Assembly (NCBI GenBank): GCA_019247135.1
Contig: JAFAPL010000079.1
Span: 1-32,839 of the forward strand
DNA from: Chloroflexota bacterium
GTDB taxonomy: Bacteria; Chloroflexota; UBA6077; CF-72
Direction of reading: 5' to 3'
Length of the DNA stretch: 32,839 nucleotides
This document shows positions 1 through 8,120 of the stretch, piece by piece (within the stretch, counting starts at the first letter, position 1; each line of letters begins with the position of its first letter). A model generated the notes under the pieces. It was not told where the DNA came from, did not search any database, and saw only the letters and a program-made list of their open reading frames with translations. The position numbers and the translations under genes were made by a program.

Positions 1-484
1 CGAAGAATACCAACGCCACGAGGAATTCCCGATCCACGCCGAGGTATTTCGGGCCCGGCCGGATGTTCAGGCCGTCGTCCACACACACCCCAGGTTCAGC
101 ATCGCGTTCGCCGCGCGGGGCGTTCCACTGCGCCCGGTCAGTCACGAGGGCAGCTTCTTCTGGCCGCCGGGCGTGCCGACGTTCGACGCGTTCACCGACC
201 TGGTGCGTACGCGCGAGCAGGGCGCCGCCGTCGCCGGCGTGCTCGGGAGCGCACGTGCCGTGTTTCTGCGCAACCACGGGATCGTCTGTGCAGAGCCGAC
301 GATTCCCGAAGTCACGTGGGCTGCCATTTCCCTGGAGCGTGCCGCCGAGCTACAGCTGCTCGCACAGCCGACAGCTGATGCCGCTGTGCTGTACACGCCG
401 GAAGATGAGGCGCGCCGGAAGCAGAAGATCTGGAGCGCTGACCGTGCCCGCGCGGTGTTCGAGTACTACGCGCGCAGGCTCTGA
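1..484 (+). CDS. Class II aldolase/adducin-family protein, 5' truncated by window edge
   Basis: The reading frame is open from base 2 to the TGA at 482-484, so the N-terminus lies outside the window. The visible 160 residues contain the metal-binding VVHTHP motif (His codons from base 80), a preceding IHAEVF segment in the position of the family's acidic residue, and a later FLRNHGIV motif that supplies the third His. These are the zinc ligands of the class II aldolase fold, whose members cleave or decarboxylate hydroxy- or keto-acids. The substrate cannot be read from sequence. The 3' end overlaps the end of the convergent ligase gene by 19 bases. A second, different class II aldolase gene lies 2.5 kb downstream beside ubiD. 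Family call is firm; function is open. Confidence 0.85.
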   Translation, partial: EEYQRHEEFPIHAEVFRARPDVQAVVHTHPRFSIAFAARGVPLRPVSHEGSFFWPPGVPTFDAFTDLVRTREQGAAVAGVLGSARAVFLRNHGIVCAEPTIPEVTWAAISLERAAELQLLAQPTADAAVLYTPEDEARRKQKIWSADRARAVFEYYARRL

Positions 485-1971
485 CGAAGTCGGAAGCGCT
501 GCACCTTGCCCGTGCCCGTCTTGGGCAGCTCGTCCACGAACTCGATCCACCGCGGAAATTTGTATGCCTGCAGTCGCTCGCGCACGAGCGCCTGGAGCTC
601 GGACGCGGAAACATCCGCACCGCTGCGGGCTACGACAAACGCCTTCGGCTTGGTCAGCCCAGCGTCGTCGAGAGCGGCGACGACCGCACATTCGAGCACG
701 CTCGGGTGCTCGAGCAAACACGATTCCACCTCGAGCGGCGATACCCACTGACCGTTGACCTTGAAGACATCGTCCATTCGGCCCTCGTACCAGAGGTAGC
801 CCTCAGCATCCTGCCGATAGCGATCACCCGTCCGCAGCCACTCCCCTACGAACGTCTGCCTGGATCGGTCGCGCAAATTCCAGTAGTGGAGCGCTGTCGA
901 CGCTGCGTGGACCCACAGCTCTCCGTCCACGATGCGCGCCTGATGATCGCCGAGCATGAGGCCGCTGGAGCCGGGCCGAACGCGCCCGGGCAGATTCGAG
1001 CAGAAGATATAGCCGACCTCAGTGCTTCCAAGACCGTCCAGGATCTCGACGCCGGTCAGCGCTTTCCAGCGGGCGTACAGGGGCTGTGGCAGCGGCTCGC
1101 CTGCCGAAATGGCGAACCGAAGGCTCTCGAACGGACGATCCGCGCGTTCTGCGAGCGCGCTGCACAGTTGGGCGATCGAGCTCGGGACAGAGAAGAACAG
1201 CGTCGGACGAAACTCGCAGACCATGTCCAGTACGTGCCCTGCGTCGGGACGTTGGGGTGTCAGCACCGCGCTCGCGCCGGCCAGGAGCGGCAGAAACAGC
1301 GAATTGACGAGCCCGTAGCTGAAGAACAGGCGTGGGACCGAAAACACGCGGTCGTCGGGCGTGATCGCAACGACTTCCTCGGCATATGGCGTGACACAGG
1401 CGAGCATGTCACCTTGCAGATGCACAACGGCCTTTGGTCGGCCGGTCGTGCCCGATGAGTACAGCCAGTAGCAGGGCTCGTCCACGCCGGTCGGGTACGT
1501 GTCCAGGTCTGGCGAAGCGGCGCCATACAGGGGTTCCTCCTGAGCCTCGTGCACCACGAACATTCGCGCGGGCGCCGCATCGCCGACCAGCTTCAGCAGA
1601 GATTCCTCGATAACCACCGCGCGAGCGCGACTATGCCTGAGCATGAAGGCAAGATCCTCGGCTCGCCCGAACGTGTTCATGGGCACGGGCACCGCACCGA
1701 TCTTCATCGCGCCAATGAACGTCCCGACGAACTCCGCCCCGTCTGGTAGCACGATCGCGACGCGTTGCTCCGGCTCGACTCCGGCCTGACGCAAAGCGTT
1801 TCCCGCGCGATTACAGAGCCTTTGCAGCTCGGCGTAACTGATGTCTCGATCGCGCATTCGCAGCGCTGGCCGCTCGCCCCTGCCCTCGTCGACGTGTCCG
1901 TCGACGAGCGGCGTGGCCATGTTGAACGTCGGTCCTGACGCACGTCTGGCGAGCGCGAGCGCCGGCCGCAT
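466..1971 (-). CDS. Benzoate-CoA ligase family AMP-dependent acyl-CoA synthetase
   Basis: This 501-residue acyl-adenylating enzyme would activate a (probably aromatic) carboxylic acid with ATP and CoA. The P-loop YSSGTTGRPK is at residues 171-180, followed by AVVHLQGD. LGSTEVG (A5-like), LRTGDRYR and YEGRMDDVFKVNG follow, and the catalytic lysine is K489 in PKTGTGK. The stretch after the P-loop (RVFSVPRLFFSYGLVNSLF) resembles benzoate-CoA ligases more than acetyl- or fatty-acyl-CoA synthetases. The start at 1971 is preferred over the Met at 1920 because the family's early FN motif (residues 16-17) precedes that Met. A -10-like TAGGCT sits 9 nt before the ATG. The gene is divergent from the split-barrel gene and convergent with the aldolase gene. 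Exact substrate (benzoate, hydroxybenzoate or other) is unproven. Confidence 0.88.
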   Translation of the reverse strand: MRPALALARRASGPTFNMATPLVDGHVDEGRGERPALRMRDRDISYAELQRLCNRAGNALRQAGVEPEQRVAIVLPDGAEFVGTFIGAMKIGAVPVPMNTFGRAEDLAFMLRHSRARAVVIEESLLKLVGDAAPARMFVVHEAQEEPLYGAASPDLDTYPTGVDEPCYWLYSSGTTGRPKAVVHLQGDMLACVTPYAEEVVAITPDDRVFSVPRLFFSYGLVNSLFLPLLAGASAVLTPQRPDAGHVLDMVCEFRPTLFFSVPSSIAQLCSALAERADRPFESLRFAISAGEPLPQPLYARWKALTGVEILDGLGSTEVGYIFCSNLPGRVRPGSSGLMLGDHQARIVDGELWVHAASTALHYWNLRDRSRQTFVGEWLRTGDRYRQDAEGYLWYEGRMDDVFKVNGQWVSPLEVESCLLEHPSVLECAVVAALDDAGLTKPKAFVVARSGADVSASELQALVRERLQAYKFPRWIEFVDELPKTGTGKVQRFRLRQSLRA

Positions 1972-1980
1972 TACGAGTCA

Positions 1981-1990
1981 AGCCTACAAT
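1981..1990. promoter_or_regulatory. Overlapping divergent -10 boxes
   Basis: On the minus strand TAGGCT (1981-1986) lies 9 nt before the ligase ATG. On the plus strand TACAAT (1985-1990) lies ahead of the split-barrel gene. The hexamers share two bases, so RNA polymerase could not occupy both at once. If the plus box is used, the transcript would begin near 1997, and translation of the split-barrel protein would start at the ATG at 2004 rather than 1989. No good -35 is visible for either. Confidence 0.45.
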
Positions 1991-2480
1991 GGCGCAAACG
2001 CCGATGCCGCGCTCGCTCGGCTCTGAGCTTCCACCGCACGTGTCCGCCCTGCTGGACGGGAGCGAGCTCGCGAGCCGAGTTGGGTTGACGTTTCTGCTGC
2101 TGACAACCGACGCAGCCGGCTGGCCTCACGTCGCCATGCTCAGCGTCGGCGAGCTCCTCGCGACTGAGCCGTCGAAGATCCGGGCCGCGCTGTGGCTGTC
2201 GAGCTCGTCTTCGCGGAATCTCGAGCGGACAGGCCGTGCTGTGCTGGCCTCCGTTCTGGACAGCGCCGGCTACTACGTGCGCGTCCGCGCCGAACGGCTC
2301 GGCGATGTCGACGTGGGTGTCGACGGCCGGCTCGCCGCGTTCTCGTTCGCCATAGAAGATGTCCAGGAAGATGTCGTTACGTACGCGCGCCTGACCTCAG
2401 GCATCACCTTTGAACTGGAGCAGCCAGAACGCGTGCTGCCGCGTTGGGGACGCACGATCGCCGCATTGCGCGCGATCTGA
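1989..2480 (+). CDS. Pyridoxamine 5'-phosphate oxidase-like FMN split-barrel protein
   Basis: The 163-residue protein resembles the FMN-binding split-barrel (PNPOx-like) superfamily. It has a strand pair LTFLLLTTDAAGWPHVAMLS near residues 34-53, a segment SSSSSRNLERTGRAVLAS that fits the family's flavin-phosphate-contacting stretch, and a length typical of small flavin reductases or heme/F420-binding relatives. No substrate can be assigned. ATG at 1989 gives the longest form. ATG at 2004 is equally plausible because a TACAAT -10-like box overlaps the first ATG. It is divergent from the CoA ligase, with 17 bases between them, so a shared function in acid metabolism is possible but not shown. 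Confidence 0.65.
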   Translation: MAQTPMPRSLGSELPPHVSALLDGSELASRVGLTFLLLTTDAAGWPHVAMLSVGELLATEPSKIRAALWLSSSSSRNLERTGRAVLASVLDSAGYYVRVRAERLGDVDVGVDGRLAAFSFAIEDVQEDVVTYARLTSGITFELEQPERVLPRWGRTIAALRAI

Positions 2481-2514
2481 ACTTAGCCACCCGACGGGCG
2501 GCACTCGTCCCGTG

Positions 2515-2883
2515 TCACTCAGCCGCGGCGACGACCGCCCGAACCAGCTCGTTCAGGTCGAAGGGCTTGAGCAGCACCGCCTTTGGCTCGAGCTCCTGGG
2601 CACGCACCTCGGTCTCGCGACTGGCGGAGACGATGACGAGTGGCACGTCGGCAGCCAGGCCACTGCGCCTTTGCTCGGCGCGAAACAACCATCCGTCCAT
2701 GGTCGGCATGGCGAGATCGAGCACGATCACGTCTGGTCGCCACGACCTGAGCGCGGTGAGCGCGGACTCACCGTCGATAGCTTCGTGCACCTCCCAGCCC
2801 TCGTCCGTAAGTGTTTCGACCAGAACGCTGCGAATCACGGCGTCGTCCTCGACGATGAGCACACTTCGCCCCTGGCGAGGCAT
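2515..2883 (-). CDS. Stand-alone CheY-like response regulator receiver
   Basis: This 122-residue protein is a single receiver domain with no output domain. The acidic pocket is E12-D13-D14, the phospho-acceptor Asp is D56 in VIVLDLAMP, the switch Ser is S86 in LVIVSAS, and the conserved Lys is K106 in LLKPFD. It should accept phosphate from a histidine kinase and act by protein contact. No kinase gene is present in the window. A TACAAT box ends 8 nt before the ATG with no Shine-Dalgarno sequence, which suggests a leaderless mRNA. It is divergent from the aldolase-ubiD operon and convergent with the split-barrel gene (34-base gap). Confidence 0.92.
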   Translation of the reverse strand: MPRQGRSVLIVEDDAVIRSVLVETLTDEGWEVHEAIDGESALTALRSWRPDVIVLDLAMPTMDGWLFRAEQRRSGLAADVPLVIVSASRETEVRAQELEPKAVLLKPFDLNELVRAVVAAAE

Positions 2884-2891
2884 CGCCGCGC

Positions 2892-2908
2892 ATTGTAAGC
2901 GCTACCAT
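2892..2908. promoter_or_regulatory. Back-to-back -10 boxes for receiver gene and aldolase-ubiD operon
   Basis: The minus-strand TACAAT (2892-2897) is 8 nt from the receiver ATG, and the plus-strand TACCAT (2903-2908) is 9 nt from the aldolase GTG. The boxes are five bases apart, so the 34-base gap between start codons would hold both transcription starts and leave no room for ribosome-binding sites. Both genes would then be leaderless, and the two promoters would compete. Confidence 0.5.
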
Positions 2909-2917
2909 CAGACGCAC

Positions 2918-3619
2918 GTGTTGGCCCCGCTGGATGAACACGAACAGCGCGAGCTTCTGGCAACCGCCTGCCACATCCTGTACCGCCTGGGGTTATCCGA
3001 CTACCTTGGTCACCCGAGTGTTCGGCTCGACGACGAACGCGTGCTGATCAAGCCCAAACATTCGCCGCGCATCACCGGCATGGACAGCATGCACGCGGAA
3101 GACATGGTCCTGATAGACCTGGACGGCGAAGCCCTCTCCGGCGATGATGGCCCGCCCTCCGAACGCTTCATTCATACCGAGATCTACAAGATGCGGCCGG
3201 ACGTTCGATCGGTGGTCCATACCCACCAACCGATGGCCACACTCCTGGGCATCGTCGGCTTACCCATCTTGCCCTTGCTGCACGTGGAGTCGGCAGTCGT
3301 GGAACAGCAACCCGTGCCCACTTTCTCTTGCGCGGAGCTCATCGTGAACCAGGATCTTGGCCAGCGTGTTGCGTTGGCTCTCGGCTCGCACAAGGTGTGT
3401 CACCTGCAAGGTCATGGGATCGTCAGCGTTGCTGAGAGCGTGCAGGGTGCGACGTTGGGCGCGATTCACCTCGAGCGCCTGGCAGAGGTGAACTACCGTG
3501 CCGCCCAGCTTGGTCGTGAGCCGCGGGTGATCCCACCAAACGAGCTCGCCGCGCTCAAGCAGCAGCTTGCCTCGCCTGCTGGTCGCTGGGCCTACTACGC
3601 GGAGATGACGCGTCGATGA
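2918..3619 (+). CDS. Class II aldolase/adducin-family protein
   Basis: The frame is open upstream to 2444, but that part is only the shadow of the receiver gene. The first plausible start for the conserved domain is GTG 2918 (TTG 2921 is an alternative), giving 233 residues. Metal ligands are H101 and H103 in VVHTHQP and H165 in HLQGHGIV, with E88 (IHTEIYKMRPDV) at the position of the catalytic acid. Relatives include fuculose-phosphate aldolase and dihydroxyphthalate decarboxylases. The stop overlaps the ubiD start in an ATGA, so the two are translated together. That pairing favours a role in decarboxylating or breaking down an aromatic or hydroxy acid, but the substrate is inference. Confidence 0.85.
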   Translation: MLAPLDEHEQRELLATACHILYRLGLSDYLGHPSVRLDDERVLIKPKHSPRITGMDSMHAEDMVLIDLDGEALSGDDGPPSERFIHTEIYKMRPDVRSVVHTHQPMATLLGIVGLPILPLLHVESAVVEQQPVPTFSCAELIVNQDLGQRVALALGSHKVCHLQGHGIVSVAESVQGATLGAIHLERLAEVNYRAAQLGREPRVIPPNELAALKQQLASPAGRWAYYAEMTRR

Positions 3620-5139
3620 TTCACGATCTACGTGAGTGGCTCAGCGCCGTCGAGTCGATCGGTGAGCTGGTGTGCGTGTCTGAACCCGTCGATCCGATCG
3701 AAGAAATGGCAGCCATCACGTATCTGGTTGCCAAGCAATCACCATCGCCGGCCGTTTTGTTCGAGCGACCGAGCGGGTACGACAACGAAAGGCCCGGGGT
3801 GAGGCTGTTGTGGAACATCCTTGGTCCGAGCATCCGTCGGACCGCGCTGACCCTCGAGGAATCACCGGACACGCCCACGTTGGAGTTGATTCGCCGCGTC
3901 AAGACCAAGATGCAGGATCGCATTCCGCCATGTGAAGTCTCCGACGCACCAGTGTTCGAGCACACGCTGCTGGGCGACGACATCGATCTGATGCGTCTGC
4001 CCATTCCCCAGCACTGGCCTCTCGACGGCGGTCGGTACGCGGGCACCGCGGACGCGGTCATCACTCGCGACCCTGACACGGGCTACCTGAACGTCGGTAC
4101 GTATCGCATGATGATCCAGGGCCCGCGTCAATGCGGGCTCTACCTGTCGCCGGGTAAAGACGCGCGCCTGCACATCACGCGGGCGTGGCAGCGCAACCAG
4201 TCGATCCAGGTCGCTGCAGCCTGGGGTATCGACCCTCTGTTCATGCTGGTCGGCTCGCAGACGTTTCCGAAGAATCTCTCGGAGTATGAATTCGCGGGCG
4301 GCATCAAGGGCGAGGCAATTCCCGTTGTGCACGGCCAGACGACGGATCTCCTTTTGCCGGCGAACGCGGAACTGGTGATCGAAGGCGAGATCAGACCGGG
4401 ATCCGTCAAGAGCGAAGGCCCATTCGGCGAGTTCACCGGCTACTACGGGAGGCCGGAGGCGGGCGCGCCGCTGGTCGACGTTACCGCGGTTCACTTTCGC
4501 TCCAGACCGATCCTCACCAATGCCCTGATGGCCGACTACCCGTCCTGTGAGCAGAGCGGCTTCTTCGGAGTCGTCCGCTCCGCGCGGATCTGGGCCGACC
4601 TCGACCGACTCGGACTGCCGGGCATCCAGGGCGTCTACTCTCACCCGGCGGCGGCCGGCGGGTTCGGGATGACGGTCCTGAGCCTCGAACAGCGGTACGC
4701 GGGTCACGCCGCGCAGGCGCTTGCGCTGGCGGCACAGGTCCCGGGCGGCGCCTATTACACCAAGTGGATCATCGCCGTGGACGAGGACGTCGACCCGACC
4801 GACATCGACCAGGTAATCTGGGCCATGGCGTCGCGGTGCAATCCTGTCGAAGACATCGACATCCTGAGAAACACGTGGAGCACGTGGCTCGATCCGTCGC
4901 AGAATCCACCCGAAGAGCGACCGTATGGCTCGAAGGCGCTGATCAACGCGTGTAAGGAACACCGCTACTTGCCCGTGTTCTCGAAACGTACGGCTCTCCG
5001 CCGCGAGATCTACGAGCGCGTCGCGCAGCGCTGGTCATCACTGGGCCTACGAGGTGAGGCGCCCACGGTTCGTGCGTTCGAGACAGACTCGCCCGTCGTC
5101 TACCACGAACAGGGCGGCTTCGAGCCGGGCTCGGCCTGA
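3616..5139 (+). CDS. UbiD-family prenylated-FMN decarboxylase
   Basis: The 507-residue protein is full length for UbiD enzymes, which (de)carboxylate aromatic or alpha,beta-unsaturated acids using prenylated FMN. Seen here are the cofactor-binding segment LNVGTYRMMI (N159, R164) and the acid motif SEGPFGEFTGYYG (E267 and E272), matching the conserved R-E-E catalytic set of the family. Later segments include PNEERPYGSKALI-like C-terminal sequence typical of soluble UbiDs. It starts in an ATGA overlap with the class II aldolase. The prenyltransferase UbiX that makes the cofactor is not in the window. Candidate substrates (hydroxybenzoates, phthalate-type acids) cannot be separated by sequence reading. 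Confidence 0.92.
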   Translation: MIHDLREWLSAVESIGELVCVSEPVDPIEEMAAITYLVAKQSPSPAVLFERPSGYDNERPGVRLLWNILGPSIRRTALTLEESPDTPTLELIRRVKTKMQDRIPPCEVSDAPVFEHTLLGDDIDLMRLPIPQHWPLDGGRYAGTADAVITRDPDTGYLNVGTYRMMIQGPRQCGLYLSPGKDARLHITRAWQRNQSIQVAAAWGIDPLFMLVGSQTFPKNLSEYEFAGGIKGEAIPVVHGQTTDLLLPANAELVIEGEIRPGSVKSEGPFGEFTGYYGRPEAGAPLVDVTAVHFRSRPILTNALMADYPSCEQSGFFGVVRSARIWADLDRLGLPGIQGVYSHPAAAGGFGMTVLSLEQRYAGHAAQALALAAQVPGGAYYTKWIIAVDEDVDPTDIDQVIWAMASRCNPVEDIDILRNTWSTWLDPSQNPPEERPYGSKALINACKEHRYLPVFSKRTALRREIYERVAQRWSSLGLRGEAPTVRAFETDSPVVYHEQGGFEPGSA

Positions 5140-5161
5140 GCCGGCGCGGCGCGGTTTCTGA

Positions 5162-5167
5162 TAGATT
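5162..5167 (+). promoter_or_regulatory. Extended -10 box TAGATT before coiled-coil gene
   Basis: TAGATT with TG at 5159-5160 (extended -10 arrangement) ends 8 nt before the ATG at 5176. No Shine-Dalgarno sequence lies between, so the transcript would be leaderless and separate from the ubiD operon, which ends 36 bases upstream of the ATG. Confidence 0.5.
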
Positions 5168-5175
5168 CAGCGCAC

Positions 5176-5670
5176 ATGGCTCGGCAGCACGAGGCCCCCG
5201 CCCCGCGGCGATGGCTGAGTGGTTCGGGTTCCCTGGAGTGGCGCGCGGATGAACGGGGTCTCGCGTCGTTGTTGGACGCGCTCACGCGTGATCGGATCGA
5301 AGCGGAGGCCGTGGAAGCCGAACGCCAGGCCACCTCGCGGCGGAGTCTTGCCGAGCTGCAGCAAGATCAGGAACGCGCCGCGCGTGACGAACTGGCGGAA
5401 GCGCGCCGTGAGCTTGATACGTTTCGCGCCGCAATCGAGGACGCGCGTGGACGAGGTGGCAGTGACGGCGGGGCCGAAGTGCCGTATCGCAACACTGAGC
5501 CGTCGGAGGATCGCATGGCAGACGTGCTGATCCAGTACCTGGTTCGGCCGGGCTATGCCGAGGTTCGAACCGACGAGATCGGCGCTGGTCAGTACGTCTA
5601 TTACGTGCGTGTGGATTGGCAGCGTTTGCGCGAGCTTGCCGAGGCCATCGGCCACCCGCTTTCCATCTAG
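5176..5670 (+). CDS. Hypothetical protein with central coiled coil
   Basis: I do not recognise the family. The 164-residue product has a basic N-terminus, then about 50 residues rich in Glu, Arg, Ala and Gln (roughly residues 35-92) with heptad-like spacing that suggests a coiled coil. A Gly-rich break follows, and then a compact C-terminal segment (about 112-164) beginning ADVLIQYLVRPGYAEVRTDE and ending WQRLRELAEAIGHPLSI. There is no signal peptide or membrane segment. ATG 5176 is supported by an extended -10 box just upstream. The stop lies 4 bases from the end of the convergent PAP2 gene. Confidence 0.7.
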   Translation: MARQHEAPAPRRWLSGSGSLEWRADERGLASLLDALTRDRIEAEAVEAERQATSRRSLAELQQDQERAARDELAEARRELDTFRAAIEDARGRGGSDGGAEVPYRNTEPSEDRMADVLIQYLVRPGYAEVRTDEIGAGQYVYYVRVDWQRLRELAEAIGHPLSI

Positions 5671-5674
5671 GCCG

Positions 5675-6646
5675 TCAGAACAGGCGCGAGATTGCGCGGC
5701 GGATGATTTCGGAGAACAGGGTGCCGAAGAACGCACCGGAGATGACATCGCCGGGGTAGTGCGCGCCGACGTACACACGATCGAACCCGACCAGGCCGGC
5801 CAACAAGAAAAAGAACGGAGCGCGGCGAGGCCAGATGGTGCTGAGCACCCAGGCACTGGCGAACGACGACGCGGTGTGCCCACTTGGAAATGACCAGCTG
5901 CCCGGCTTCTTGCCGATCACCAGCGCCTGGACAATGCGTACGAAAGGCCTGCGGCGTCGAAAAGACGCCTTCACCGCCAGCTCGACCAGCCAGGTTGCAC
6001 CGAGCACCGACGGCACCAGGCGTTTGAACGCGGTCCATGAGTTCGGCACTCGCAGCAAATAGGCGATGAGCGTTCCGATCACCCAGATCCAACCGCCAAC
6101 CGTGGTCATGGCGACCGCCCAGGCGAGACTGTCAACCCAGCCCGGGTGTGGCAATTCGTTGATCGCCAGGTACAAACGTGCATCGAGGGCCGTGAGCGGG
6201 TCCATCCGCCGCAGGGTCGCCTCTTTCAGCAGCCTGCGTCCGCGCTCAGCCGCCGGTGTGACACGCGCGTCGGGCGTCAGAGTCGTCTCGGCGGCACTTG
6301 CGACACTCGGCGCGTCTGGCGTCGGTGCGACGGTTTGCTCGGCTGCCTGCTCCAGCACGCGCGCGACGGCCGTATCGGGCGAGGGCGCGGCGGCCGCCCG
6401 TTCGATCGTTTCAGCCGCGCTGCCTGGCCGCTCAGCCCCAGCCTCCGCCCGCTGCGCCTCGGTCTGACCTGCTGTCAGGCGTTCGACGTGCTCGACGACG
6501 GCCTCTGCCATCTCGGGCGTCTGAACGCGTTGCAGCTCCTCTTCGAGCACGCGTGCGACGCGCTCCTGACAACCCGGGTCACTCCCACTCGATAGCGTCA
6601 CCCGGCGGACCTGACATGCAAGAAGCGATCCAGTTGCGGTCGCCAT
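5675..6646 (-). CDS. PAP2-superfamily membrane phosphatase
   Basis: The C-terminal half carries all three PAP2 phosphatase motifs: K226-X6-RP (KASFRRRRP), PSGH at 254-257, and R290-X5-H296-X3-D300 (RVYVGAHYPGD). It would dephosphorylate a lipid phosphate or diphosphate such as phosphatidate or undecaprenyl diphosphate at the membrane. About five hydrophobic segments lie between residues 168 and 315. Residues 1-150 are an unusual hydrophilic, Ala/Glu-rich extension not needed for catalysis. If translation started at GTG 6601 it would lose 15 residues. The usual Ser before the third motif's Arg is replaced (FDR), which many members tolerate. It is convergent with the coiled-coil gene and divergent from the second receiver gene. 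Confidence 0.88.
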   Translation of the reverse strand: MATATGSLLACQVRRVTLSSGSDPGCQERVARVLEEELQRVQTPEMAEAVVEHVERLTAGQTEAQRAEAGAERPGSAAETIERAAAAPSPDTAVARVLEQAAEQTVAPTPDAPSVASAAETTLTPDARVTPAAERGRRLLKEATLRRMDPLTALDARLYLAINELPHPGWVDSLAWAVAMTTVGGWIWVIGTLIAYLLRVPNSWTAFKRLVPSVLGATWLVELAVKASFRRRRPFVRIVQALVIGKKPGSWSFPSGHTASSFASAWVLSTIWPRRAPFFFLLAGLVGFDRVYVGAHYPGDVISGAFFGTLFSEIIRRAISRLF

Positions 6647-6838
6647 GGCCGGCGACGCCAGCCAAGTTGAAGCGCGCCCGATCCCGACCTCTCGTCAATG
6701 TGCATGATGTTCGGCGCTAAACCGCGGGGGAACTGCGCGTCTGCTTGGCAACTGTGCACAATTTCCTGTCCGACCCTTGGCAGGTCAGGGCGGACGTGTT
6801 ACCTTGGTTGCGCGAATCCCTATGGTATCGCAACGGTC

Positions 6839-6846
6839 AGGAGGTG
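6839..6846 (+). promoter_or_regulatory. Shine-Dalgarno AGGAGGTG deciding the start of the second receiver gene
   Basis: AGGAGGT lies 6 nt before ATG 6852. This picks that ATG over an upstream in-frame start at 6777, which would add 25 unconserved residues. It is one of only two strong Shine-Dalgarno sites noticed in the window. Confidence 0.75.
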
Positions 6847-6851
6847 CAGGA

Positions 6852-7256
6852 ATGACTGTCGTGGAATCCGGCCAGAGAACGGTGCTCGTCATCGAAGACG
6901 ACCCCTGGACCCGGACGATTACGACGGCGCTGCTGGCTGGTGAGGGATTCGCGGTAGTCGAGGCAAAGAATGGCGAGGAAGGCCTGCAGTTGGCGCGCAT
7001 GCACGCGCCTCACGCGGTGCTGTTGGACCTCGCTTTACCGACCAAGTCTGGTCTCGAAGTCTTGCGCGAGCTGAAGAGCGACGTAGCCACGGACAACATT
7101 CCCGTCATCATCGTCAGTGCCTACAGTTCATTGATGAATGAGCAGGACGCCAGCCAGGCATCCGGCGTGGTTCAGAAGCCATTCGACTACGACGACCTGG
7201 TCGGTCACGTCGAACGCGCGACCGCGAGATCGACGTTCGCTGCCGCGCTCAACTAG
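6852..7256 (+). CDS. Stand-alone response regulator receiver domain
   Basis: With the start at 6852 the product has 134 residues and is a single receiver domain. Acidic pocket residues E15-D16-D17, phospho-acceptor D59 (AVLLDLALP), switch S89 (VIIVSAY) and K109 (VVQKPFD) are all present, so it should be phosphorylated normally. No DNA-binding or enzymatic output domain follows, so it probably works through protein contact or phosphotransfer. It is the second lone receiver in the window. Sequence around the active sites differs clearly from the one at 2515-2883, so they are not a recent duplication. The 205 bases before it, shared with the divergent PAP2 gene, hold no other gene. Confidence 0.92.
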   Translation: MTVVESGQRTVLVIEDDPWTRTITTALLAGEGFAVVEAKNGEEGLQLARMHAPHAVLLDLALPTKSGLEVLRELKSDVATDNIPVIIVSAYSSLMNEQDASQASGVVQKPFDYDDLVGHVERATARSTFAAALN

Positions 7257-7374
7257 CTCCTCTTCACGCGGGCTCCCGTTCCACTCGCCAGCGGTCTCAC
7301 GCTGCACGTTGAACAGCCTGGTTTAAACTGGGGCGCCGCGCAGCGCAACCGCTACATTAAGGGCATCGTCGAGT

Positions 7375-8025
7375 ATGTTGCCCAGCAACGCGCCTGAATG
7401 GGAGTCTGCCCACCCGCCGAGCGGACGCGGCAAACGCCCAGGCCGCGGCGGCGTCATTGTCGGCATTGTCGTCCTGCTGATCGTTGTCGTCGCGGTCATC
7501 GGGCTCGTGATTGGCCGTCTCGGTAACAACAGTCAACCGACTGCCGCGGCGCCGACCCGCTCGACGGCTGCGACAGCATCGCAGCCGACCGCTGTCGCCA
7601 CGCAAGCGGGCACGCCGGCCGACCAGGCGACACAACAAGCCATTCAGCAGGTCATCCAACAGGTGGACCATGCTCAGGAGCAGGCGCTCACGAGCAACGA
7701 TCCATCCGTCATGCAGTCGACCGCGACGTCTGACTTCTACAACCTCCAGGTCCAGACGAATCAGGACCTGGTCAGCAACGGTGTGACAGAGATCAAGCTG
7801 GTCAACATCGAGTGGGGTCCGATCACCATCAATGGCAACACGGCGACGGCGACCGTATGGGAGACCTGGAGCACGACCTTCGACGACGGCACGTCCGAGC
7901 AGTCGCGCGATCGTAACGTGTATACGCTGGTCAACGATGGCGGCACCTGGAAAGTCCAGGCCGACGACCATCCGGACGAGCAAAACGCGACGCCACAGGC
8001 GCCCGCGCCGGGCCAGGCACCCTGA
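7375..8025 (+). CDS. Membrane-anchored protein with extracytoplasmic NTF2/IMS-like domain
   Basis: The 216-residue product has a short basic N-terminus, one strong transmembrane helix (about residues 27-48), and a Thr/Ala/Pro-rich linker to about residue 80. A soluble domain follows, containing NIEWGPITINGNTATATVWE and ending NDGGTWKVQADDHPDE. The pattern of a helix pair followed by strands and a terminal WKV strand resembles NTF2-like or IMS-type domains of anchored proteins; this is a fold guess, not a family match. A Pro/Ala-rich tail ends the protein. The basic residues before the helix predict an outside location for the domain. A TACATT box (7353-7358) lies 16 nt before the ATG, with no Shine-Dalgarno site. 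Confidence 0.7.
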   Translation: MLPSNAPEWESAHPPSGRGKRPGRGGVIVGIVVLLIVVVAVIGLVIGRLGNNSQPTAAAPTRSTAATASQPTAVATQAGTPADQATQQAIQQVIQQVDHAQEQALTSNDPSVMQSTATSDFYNLQVQTNQDLVSNGVTEIKLVNIEWGPITINGNTATATVWETWSTTFDDGTSEQSRDRNVYTLVNDGGTWKVQADDHPDEQNATPQAPAPGQAP

Positions 8026-8107
8026 CGCTCGTCCGTGCGCGTTCTACTGCCGCTACTGGGGGTCAACCCTTTCGGACCTGCTCCCGAGATGGCGGCGTCT
8101 TTTCTAT

Positions 8108-8113
8108 TAGCCT
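8108..8113 (+). promoter_or_regulatory. -10 box TAGCCT before FAD monooxygenase gene
   Basis: TAGCCT ends 7 nt before the GTG at 8121 with no ribosome-binding site in between, the same leaderless arrangement as several other genes here. Confidence 0.45.
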
Positions 8114-8120
8114 GTCGGTT

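Noticed and set aside
2444..2917. N-terminal extension of the class II aldolase frame
   Set aside because: It overlaps the receiver gene in antisense, is Ser/Arg/Thr-rich without family similarity, and a -10 box lies just before GTG 2918.
3862..4962. Long minus-strand open frame inside ubiD
   Set aside because: Arg/Asp/Val-rich composition typical of a high-GC shadow; UbiD on the other strand has all catalytic motifs.
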